Positions 8,203 through 16,569 of a stretch of 42,941 nt of DNA are shown piece after piece. A program made the translations under genes and the position numbers. Position 1 is the first letter of the stretch, and each line of letters starts with the position of its first letter. The notes under the pieces are model-generated. The model was not told the origin of the DNA and ran no database searches. It saw only the letters and a list, made by a program, of their open reading frames with translations. Source of the stretch: Paulinella micropora (lineage: Eukaryota > Cercozoa > Imbricatea > Euglyphida); NCBI GenBank assembly GCA_009731375.1, contig BJOX01000173.1, positions 565,702 to 608,642 on the forward strand, written 5' to 3'.

Positions 8203-10875
8203 CATGGGTGCGCCCGGAGCCCTCCGAGACGCGAGGGAGGCTGATCCATTCACGCATCGAAAACCGCTTGCTTGGGTCGCTCATTGCCAGCAGTTCTGAA
8301 CGCTTCTTTGGGTCCGCGTTCTTGCATTTGTCAATCAGAGCGCATACGATCTGCAGGTTTCCCATGCCCGCTGCTTTGTACAGGGCGTCTTGGCCTTTCG
8401 CATCCCACAAATAGAGATTAGGCAGGACGGTAACAATGGGCACTGGGCCGTTGTCGAAGAGTGCTTCCTTCATTTGGCCGTCTGCATTATCACACTTTCG
8501 CCGGTGCTCAGCATATTCCTCGGTGGTCATCGCTCTGTCACAAAATTCGCACTTGACTTTCATGCTGTTATCAGTTTCCTTTCTTTCTCCATGGCAATAG
8601 GTTCTTTCAGCATGCACTGGCACTCCACTTTAGGGTTGGGGCAGTACTTTGCCTTTGACTTTTGCCAAGACCACCAACAAGTCTTGCAGAAAAGACCGCA
8701 TTTGGTCTCAATCGCATCTAGCAAATCTTTGGAGCAGATGCCGCACATGGTGCCTGATGATGTGGTCGAGGGTGCAGGCCAGTCTTCCTTCACGACGCAC
8801 GAGCATGCCACTCGGGGCTCTGGGCAGTTCTCGGGCTTGGGCCAACTGCGGACAGTCCAAGCCTTCCAAGAACCATCACAGAAGCGTCCACATTCGGTCT
8901 TAACGGCATCCCGCATAACTTCGAGGCAGATGTTGCATGTTAGCTCCTCCAACATCCAGTGTTCAACCTCAACGAAGGAATCTCTCGACCAACCTGTGGC
9001 TGTCAAGTATAACAGAACCTGGCGCCCTCGCAGCGCTTTGAAGACTTCCTCGAGGTTCGAATCGGCTGTGCCGTGCAGCAACGCAAGGCTTAGAGCCTCT
9101 CCTACGTGCTGAACACCATACTGCAGGCGAGCCTGCTGTATATTTCCTCTGGTGTCGTGAACTTTGTTGAACTTCTCTCGGTCGCTCCCCTTGATCCTGG
9201 ATCGGACTTCGCGAAGTTTGCCGAGGTAATTTGGAGTGGTCTTAATGTCCATATAGCAGGGTCGCCATCTCCGTGAGGTCGACTGTCACTGCAGCTTCTA
9301 AGAGCTTGTCCTGCCACTCCTTGCTGCTTGTAGCATGCTTAACGTCGATAGCTTCTGAGGGAGGATGTGCTGGGAATCGCTTTACAGGGGACATGATCGC
9401 GTTGGGATAGGGAATCACTTCGGGGGACCCGGGGGGGAGCTTTTCAATCAGGTCTCCGACTGAATCAGATCCTTTGAGGTCACAGTCGGCTTTGGGCTGC
9501 AGTTCGACCGATGTGACAGATGCGAATTTCTCGGCCGCGGGCGGTTCGATGCTCGATCTTGGACGGAGGAGCTCTTCTTTGACTTCGCCTTGGGTGTTTA
9601 GGTCGTTGGCTGCCATGCGGGTGTCAGGGTGATGACTTCCGAGCGGGGCCTTCTCGACGAACGATGTAAGGTGTGCACTGCTGAGGTCATCGGGACTTTT
9701 CTTGTCCTGCGCAGGCTCTGCAGTTCGATCGCTTTGGCTCCGATCTGCACTCGGAGCAGCACGGCCTGGACCAACGGCAGCAGCAGCAGCAGCAGGGGAG
9801 ACAACGCCCACTTTCAGTCTCTCCAGCTGCTTGCTGATGCCCTTGATTTCTTCAGATACCACGCCTCGCCGGTCGGCGGGCGGCATCTTCGTCTTGTACT
9901 CCTGGAGCTCGCTGCAGGTGACTGACACGACCTCCTCTTCACCGCGCAGGTAGGTGCATTTGAGCAGGGAGCCCCAGCCGCGGGGCAACTGAAAATATAG
10001 CGGATCTAACTCGAGGATCAAATCGGCCAAGTCACGTGCGGACGCGCCGTTCTGTAGCCGTGGCACCGGGAAAGCACACACTACTACCTCGCAGAGGAAC
10101 CCCTCGGCTTCTTGCAGGGTTTTTGGATGGTCCAGCAGCCGTAAGTCGTCAGTTGCAGGAACGGACGGGTCCACAAAGACATCCAGCGATCCGTGTTCCT
10201 GCCATACACGCTTCATGGATGGAATGGCATCCCTCGGAAACTCGATGATGATGACCCAGGATCCTTGGAATTCTGCGACCACCCTGATTTATCTTCAGTC
10301 GGCCAACAATGTGTTGAATGCTTCTTCAAGAAGTCCAAAAATGTCGAAACCACAGCAGCCTGATTGATATCTACTGGCTTTTGCTCTAAACCTCAGCATC
10401 ACCAAGTTCTCGTCATTAAGCAAATCACATGACGTCTCGACATAGTCACTGCGCTGAATGCACCTTTCTTCGAAAAGACCAAACCAGTCAGGCGTTTGAC
10501 GCAACAAACCAAACGTTGTTGGATTAAAATAAAACCAACACTCGATCTTATGGAAGGACTGTAGATTAAATCCGAGCTCGACCCGACTTGTTTTGCCCCC
10601 AAGATTCGGGACTGGAATGTTGGGTCCAGCTTCTTCAGCTGCCACACATAATCTCTGACTATATAAGCCTTCATACTCAACGTCTGCTGGTCACCGGAAA
10701 TTGTCCACGTATCCTGAGCCGTGGCTTTCCAGTCGAGTAAGTCATTGCACATACGCCGGAAGCTTTCTACTATGTTTTTCCAACCTGCGCGATCTTTGAC
10801 ATCTTTTGGGTCCAATATGACAGTGAAAAACCCTCGAGGCTGAGCCATGGATTGGTGGCTGCTTCCCTGATCGTC
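8203..10875 (-). CDS. RING/TRAF-like zinc fingers and ankyrin, 5' part of the kinase gene (several frame breaks)
   Basis: A 2.67-kb coding block from acceptor CAAGCCAG to donor ACCCATG-GTATAG. Parts in order: an unrecognised N-terminal region (10875-10300) with motif RGFFTVILDPKD; a second unrecognised region from 10282 (GSWVIIIEFPRDAIPS), then an Ala/Pro/Ser-rich linker; two similar Cys modules at about 8980-8600 (CNICLEVMRDAV then CGRFC, and CGICSKDLLDAI then CGLFCKTCWWSW, each followed by CPxPxxxCxC); a C2HC-type finger (CEFCDRAMTTEEYAEHRRKC); then ankyrin-like sequence. RING plus TRAF-like fingers suggest ubiquitin or signalling function (inference). Frame breaks: the G5 run near 10625 (one G short); stops TGA and TAA near 10297-10305 in an otherwise continuing frame; near 9250; near 8565. 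Confidence 0.75.
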
Positions 10876-10942
10876 CTGGCTTGGGCCGTTCGACAGAGGA
10901 AGAGAAGGAGGAGGAGGAGGAGGAGGAGAAGTAAAAGGAGTA

Positions 10943-10988
<46 letters not shown>

Positions 10989-11100
10989 AAGAAGAAGAAG
11001 AAGAAGAAGAAGAAGAAGAAGAAGAAGAAGAAGAAGAAGAAGAAGAAGAAGAAGAAAAAGAAAAAGAAGCCTCTCGACATTGTTTATCGATCTCGCAGAC
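10876..11100. repeat. Intron of AGT and AGA triplets
   Basis: Plus strand reads (AGG)n, (AGT)n and (AGA)n from about 10902 to 11070. Low-complexity Leu, Ser, Tyr or Arg frames are artefacts. Confidence 0.85.
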
Positions 11101-11374
11101 AATGTTCGTCCCTTTCTTTGTTAAAATGAAATTGGCTGTTTTTGCCTTGTTTGGGGCGGAAATATGCTACCTCTTCACCATTTTTGTTTTTATAGATTCT
11201 GTTCAACCTTGTACCTTCAAGGTTAACGTTTTCCTGTTTCATCACGTACTGAATCCGCTTGGCTGCGCTCTGAGGGTCGTTAAAACCAAAAGCCTGGAGA
11301 CATTTCAGCATGTCTTCTGTTGGAGGATCCTCAGGTGCCCAATCCACTTTCATCTTCGTGTCGATTGTGAATTT
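11101..11374 (-). CDS. Coding exon, function unknown
   Basis: Acceptor TTTTGTCAG. It reads KFTIDTKMKVDWAPEDPPTE, then a helical stretch (CLQAFGFNDPQSAAKRIQYV) and a basic segment (RIYKNKNGEE). Two donors are possible: GAAGAG-GTAGCA, in phase 0 and compatible with the exon at 10875, or CATT-GTCTGC at 11101. The family is not recognised. Position and strand fit the 5' part of the RING/ankyrin/kinase gene, but a separate gene cannot be excluded. Confidence 0.6.
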
Positions 11375-11661
11375 CTGACAAAAAGCAATCCGCAGTGGAA
11401 GTCATCAAGAAGTTGCATTTTGCTGTCAATCAAATACAACAAATGCAACCAACTAAAAAAAGGCCCGCGCTCATGTGCACAAAAGCACGCAAAGAATTAT
11501 GCATATGCATTCATATTTTTTCATATTTATAACTTGATATAATACACAAGTGTCTCGTTTACGATGTTATCTGCAATATGCATTTGCGCTACACTTTTGC
11601 TGTCTGCGCGTAATGCATATGTGCTTTTACAGTTCCATAATTTCATAAATCTTCCAGTTAC
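11375..11661. other. Intron, mostly unique sequence
   Basis: AT-rich, no array. I see no exon or RNA gene in it. Confidence 0.55.
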
Positions 11662-11753
11662 CTTAGGAGACAGAGGCGTAGCAGCAGCGTTGGTGTTATT
11701 GGCAGAGGGTAGAGCAATAAAGCTCATGGGGAATGTAGAAAGGGGATTAGGCC
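11662..11753 (-). CDS. Small coding exon, function unknown
   Basis: Between acceptor CTTACAG and donor CCTAAG-GTAACT. It reads GPNPLSTFPMSFIALPSANN followed by an Ala/Thr/Pro-rich end. Its 92 bases carry the frame from phase 1 (exon ending at 12434) to phase 0 (exon starting at 11374), so the three exons join cleanly. Ser/Pro/Asn-rich and probably disordered. Confidence 0.6.
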
Positions 11754-12433
11754 CTGTAAGACCAATACACAAACAATACATACACGCAAATTAGAATGCA
11801 AATATACATTTTAACACACGCAGACAAGTGCGCACTCATACATCAAATACATGCATGCATGTATAATTATCCAGGCAGCTGGTAAGATCATGCATACGTA
11901 ACCTGCAAACATATATCACAAATGTAGACAGTCACGCTTGCATGCACATTAGTAATAACCTGTATGTATGTATGTATGGATGTATGTATGTACGTATGTA
12001 TGCATGCATGCATGTATTTATGTATTGTATCCATGTATGTATGTATGTATGTATGTATGTGCGTATGTATGCATACATACATACATACGTACGTACGTAC
12101 ATACATACATACATACATACATATGCATACATACAATACAATACATACATACAATACAGAACATACAATACATACAATACATACAAAACATACAATATAT
12201 ACAATACATACATGAAACATGAATGCATTCATACATGCATAGTATGTATGCATTGTATTGATACATACATACATACATACATTCATACAACTATTACATA
12301 CATATGCATACATACAGGGATGCTTACATGGACACATACATACATACATACATACATACATACATACATACATACATACAATCCAAATATTAATGTAGTA
12401 TGCATGTATGTATGCATGCATGCATGCATGTAC
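11754..12433. repeat. Intron with opposed GTAT and CATA arrays
   Basis: (GTAT)n at about 11960-12070 is followed directly by (CATA)n at 12070-12150, with a second pair around 12240-12430. Opposed arrays are self-complementary and could form long hairpins. The donor of the 12434 exon, GTACATGCATG, belongs to the array. Confidence 0.85.
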
Positions 12434-12825
12434 CGGTTAATGAGGGGTTATAAGGTGTCTGTTCCTTGGGATACAGGGGGCTGCTGGGCCGAGCCGGAGG
12501 TGCCCAAACCATTCGGCAATCTGCTTCAGTTTCCAGCCGGCGTGGACAGGGATACGCTTTTTTTAGGCCCGGAGTATCCAATGCGCAGCCACGGCGGTCC
12601 GCATCTATTGCGCTCCAACCTTTACGCTTCAGCTTGCCGATTTCTTCCATATGCTGCTGATGCATCTGCTGCAGTCGATCAATGTCGGACATCGTTGGAT
12701 CATATCCTCCCTGAAGCCTGCCCCCCAAGTCAGACGCTTGCCAATAAAGGAATTCACGCTGTGCTATGTAGTAATTCATCTGGATCTCTTCCTGAGTGGT
12801 AAAGAAGCTGCAACGTGCGAAGGAC
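12434..12825 (-). CDS. Coding exon, function unknown (coiled-coil-like segment)
   Basis: Acceptor GGTGGCAAG and donor ACCG-GTACATG. The open reading includes FFTTQEEIQMNYYIAQREFL, a Gln/His-rich helix (DIDRLQQMHQQHMEEIGKLK) and a Pro-rich end. The helix is a likely short coiled coil. I do not recognise a family. It joins the 11753 exon in phase. Confidence 0.6.
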
Positions 12826-13269
<444 letters not shown>

Positions 13270-13831
13270 TAGGTACGACGTGGAATGACGAATTTGTACC
13301 GCCGAAATTGTCGACGTGCGATTGCTCATTTGTACTCACGCGATTCGGGAAGTTCCCTGCCCCATGCGCACTTGCACCATTATGGTTCCCTGGCCCAGGA
13401 GCACTTGACCCACGCATATTTCCGCCATTTTGGAGGTTGACTGGCCCAGATGCAATATGCTGCATGCTCGCGCCGCGTTGGAAGGTTCGACCCGCTTGCG
13501 AATGCGTATTTCCTCTTCCTCTTTCTCTTCCTCTTCCTCTTCCGTTTTCTCGTTGTTTCATTTCTTCTCTCCCTATTTTTCTTTTTCTTCTTTGTCCTCG
13601 TCCTTTTCTTTCTTCCTTTGAGCTCCCATCGTCGTGGAACGACGAATCTGTAATGCCTCCATTTTTGACCTGCGATTGCCCATTCGTACTCGCGCGACTC
13701 GGGAAGTTCCCTGTCCCATGCGCACTTGCACCATTGTGGTTCCACGGCCCAGGCGCATTTGGCACATGCATACCTCCGCCATTTTGGAGGTGCACCGCAG
13801 AAACGGCGCCATTTTGGGAGGCCGATTGCAT
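13270..13831 (-). CDS. Coding exon with a duplicated Asn/Gly-rich segment, function unknown
   Basis: Acceptor CATAGCAG. The donor is either CAC-GTCGTA or GTC-GTACCT near 13270. The reading holds two copies of a segment of about 55 residues, each with [18 protein letters not shown] and NFPxR, then a Ser-rich end (SSFH). They are separated by a block of Lys, Arg and Glu ([12 protein letters not shown] and similar). The DNA of the copies is also similar (about 13300-13460 and 13640-13810). The charged block may be a nuclear signal (inference). The exon runs from a 681-base gap on the 5' side. Confidence 0.6.
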
Positions 13832-13899
13832 CTGCTATGAGAGAGAGAGAGAGGGAGGGAGGGAGAGAGAGAGAGAGGGGGGGGGGGAGGGAGGGAGGG

Positions 13900-14580
13900 N
13901 NNNNNNNNNNNNNNNNNNNNNNNNNNNNNNNNNNNNNNNNNNNNNNNNNNNNNNNNNNNNNNNNNNNNNNNNNNNNNNNNNNNNNNNNNNNNNNNNNNNN
14001 NNNNNNNNNNNNNNNNNNNNNNNNNNNNNNNNNNNNNNNNNNNNNNNNNNNNNNNNNNNNNNNNNNNNNNNNNNNNNNNNNNNNNNNNNNNNNNNNNNNN
14101 NNNNNNNNNNNNNNNNNNNNNNNNNNNNNNNNNNNNNNNNNNNNNNNNNNNNNNNNNNNNNNNNNNNNNNNNNNNNNNNNNNNNNNNNNNNNNNNNNNNN
14201 NNNNNNNNNNNNNNNNNNNNNNNNNNNNNNNNNNNNNNNNNNNNNNNNNNNNNNNNNNNNNNNNNNNNNNNNNNNNNNNNNNNNNNNNNNNNNNNNNNNN
14301 NNNNNNNNNNNNNNNNNNNNNNNNNNNNNNNNNNNNNNNNNNNNNNNNNNNNNNNNNNNNNNNNNNNNNNNNNNNNNNNNNNNNNNNNNNNNNNNNNNNN
14401 NNNNNNNNNNNNNNNNNNNNNNNNNNNNNNNNNNNNNNNNNNNNNNNNNNNNNNNNNNNNNNNNNNNNNNNNNNNNNNNNNNNNNNNNNNNNNNNNNNNN
14501 NNNNNNNNNNNNNNNNNNNNNNNNNNNNNNNNNNNNNNNNNNNNNNNNNNNNNNNNNNNNNNNNNNNNNNNNNNNNNNNN
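13900..14580. other. Assembly gap, 681 N
   Basis: Left flank is a (GGGA)n/G-run and right flank is the start of a reverse transcriptase on the minus strand. The rest of RT, RNase H and perhaps more of the retroelement may be lost here. Confidence 0.99.
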
Positions 14581-15855
14581 TGCCGGTGACGGCTCCGCAC
14601 CCGGTATTTTGTAAATAACCGCAGTGAAATCTTCAGGCTTGACACCACCTGCATGTGGAGGGTCAAAAATTTCCTTGTTCGCCTCTAATTTGGCTTTTAA
14701 AAGCTCCTTCTCCTTCTCCGTGCCTACTCCTTCTTCCAATCATTTTCCGCGCGCCGCTTGAAAATCTTCATCAGACATCTGCTTATGTTGCTTGAGGGGT
14801 TCTCTGTCCTCCTCCAAGCCTAAGTCCTCTTCCGAGACATCATCTAGGCCCGTCTTTTCATACGTGACCGTGTCCGGCTCATCATCTTTACCGAGCTCCA
14901 CCAGCATGTCAATGAGTCTCGCGTATTGCAAAGGAGCTTTACGGGTGTAAAAACCATCAAAGCATGTGAATGCTTGCGGTATCAATTTCAACTTGTCGAG
15001 GTCTCTGAGCTTCCGCTTGTATGCACTGCTCTGCTCACGAGTTCCCATACGACAAGCCACCACTAGCTGTTGCTTGCGAGAGGGTACCGGTATAGGATGA
15101 TCAATAAGCCGGTCCCTTATTTCCTGCGCCCATATCGCCTTCTCATTATATGGCAGGATAATAGTATACGGCTTATTATTTTCGAATAAAGTCCGTAAGC
15201 ATTTCTTCACTTCAGACAGTGAACGCGGCCACGTGGGCTCGTCACCCCAGAAATCAGTAATAAAACTTTTAATAGTTTCTGGTGGAGTATCCGGGATTCG
15301 CCCCGTTCTCCTTGGTACAAACGCCTCCCTTTTTTCTTCTCCTACTTTCGCATGGAAACAGTATCCGTTAGTAATATGGACATCTGTTCCTACTCCTTCC
15401 GCGAATCTCGCCAACGACGGGCTTCTTTGTGCGACACATATAATCTCCTCCTTTCGCTTCTCGATTAAGTCATCAATAGACTTTTTGTCCCAATGGCATG
15501 TCGGAACTGTGACAGTGCACACTTGGGATTCCCAATTGTCGGTCCAGGACAGCTCATCCGGTCTTACGACATGGGGGCGAACGTACACCTCAAGTGCCTC
15601 ATGTGCGATGGCCATCTTTTTGTGATCCGTCGCTAGACTCAGCTCATAAGCCTCATAAGAGTCAGTAGCGTTGAAGGGATCAATATCGTTCTCTTCTCCT
15701 CTTTTTACTCCATATATCACTCGCCGTGCGGCGCAATCAATCACAGCCCCCATCGTATCCAATTGGTCATACGATAGTAATATTGACCCGTGGTAACCGG
15801 GGACGACATAAAGGTCCATGCGGTATACTCGTGCGGATTTTGACAATGTCGCTCA
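14581..15855 (-). CDS. pol: Ty3/gypsy pol fragment: protease C-terminal half, long spacer, start of RT
   Basis: The open frame begins just after a TGA at 15853-15855. It starts with the second half of a retropepsin (GSILLSYDQL, MGAVIDC, the equivalent of ILGxDWL and GAxIDF). I cannot find the catalytic DTG/DSG upstream in any obvious frame. A spacer of about 330 residues follows, unusually long. At 14740-14742 an in-frame TGA interrupts it, after which the same frame reads into the RT N-terminal region (LLKAKLEANKEIFDPP, then AVIYKIPGAEP) before the gap. All parts share the frame of gag upstream. The missing active site and the stops suggest an inactive copy, or readthrough in the case of TGA. 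Confidence 0.75.
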
Positions 15856-16283
15856 CATAGTAAACGTACCAGTACCGCAGAATAATATTAATAACAATGT
15901 TAATGAGGTAAAGCAGGAGGAGAAGAAGGAGGAGTTGAAAAACTTAGAGACAAGACTCCAAAATTTGGAACGCAAAGTTCTTGTTCTCGGTCAATATACA
16001 CAGGCCCGATGCTCTGTGTTATACGGAACTTTATTGTGAAACATTGAAGACAATATTAAAAGTTTGTAATGATACGATGGCGAATATTAATATTGTCGGC
16101 CGGAAGTTTTTTAATCGATACCGGGACTGGGTGGACGGAAATATGAAAAATTCGACTGGCACTCTGAAGGGAGTGGGTAGTCGGACGGTCATCACGGGAA
16201 TCATCACACTGACCTTTAAATTAAGTCTTGTGGCACTTGAGTACACAAATTGTCTTTTTGCTCACCACCCGCCGCGATCGTAG
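15818..16283 (+). other. Possible plus-strand coding fragments across the gag-pol boundary
   Basis: Two overlapping open frames in different phases. The first (15818-16039) has Asn-rich sequence and a Lys/Glu coiled coil (VKQEEKKEELKNLETRLQNL). The second (15981-16283) reads ETLKTILKVCNDTMANINIV and then a hydrophobic stretch (TVITGIITLTFKLSLVALE). Both look more protein-like than the minus strand here, which is full of stops exactly where the protease active site should be. They may be a foreign insertion or chance. No family was recognised. Confidence 0.3.
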
Positions 16284-16569
16284 ACATTGAGTCTGTTCGT
16301 GGTTGTTTGCTTGGCCGAGGCGATACGTCTGCCATTGGCCTCCTCGCCTCCATCGCAAGTCTCGCCTTCCTATTTGCATCAGTTATCATTGGTAACCGTG
16401 ATGTATGAACGGGTATGAGACTACCTTGGGGCTGCAGTCTCTGTGTACCCACATCTTTGTATTCAGATTGAGGAAGCGTTGGCCCATTCTGCACAACAGC
16501 ATTAGAAAGCACTGTGACTTTAGAGTTAAACTTCACAGTCTTCTCCTTCCTCTTTTCTTCCCCCTCCAG
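16216..16569 (-). CDS. Retroelement ORF directly after gag, same frame beyond a TGA
   Basis: Continues the gag frame for about 117 codons after the gag TGA (16570-16572) and ends at TAA (16216-16218). It starts with a Lys/Glu-rich segment (EGEEKRKEKTVKFNSKVT) and later has an Arg/Pro-rich region. The bases after the stop are CTG, close to but not the same as the known UGA-CUA readthrough context. It could be a gag C-terminal extension made by readthrough, or the former start of pol. Confidence 0.5.
   Translation of the reverse strand: MEGEEKRKEKTVKFNSKVTVLSNAVVQNGPTLPQSEYKDVGTQRLQPQGSLIPVHTSRLPMITDANRKARLAMEARRPMADVSPRPSKQPRTDSMSTIAAGGEQKDNLCTQVPQDLI

Noticed and set aside
10295-10380. Short intron removing the stops near 10300
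   Set aside because: Candidate donors give either a 24-base intron or a wrong phase, so I kept it as an unexplained break.
11102-11542. Plus-strand open frame of 146 codons
   Set aside because: Antisense to a better exon (11374-11101) with a good acceptor on the minus strand.
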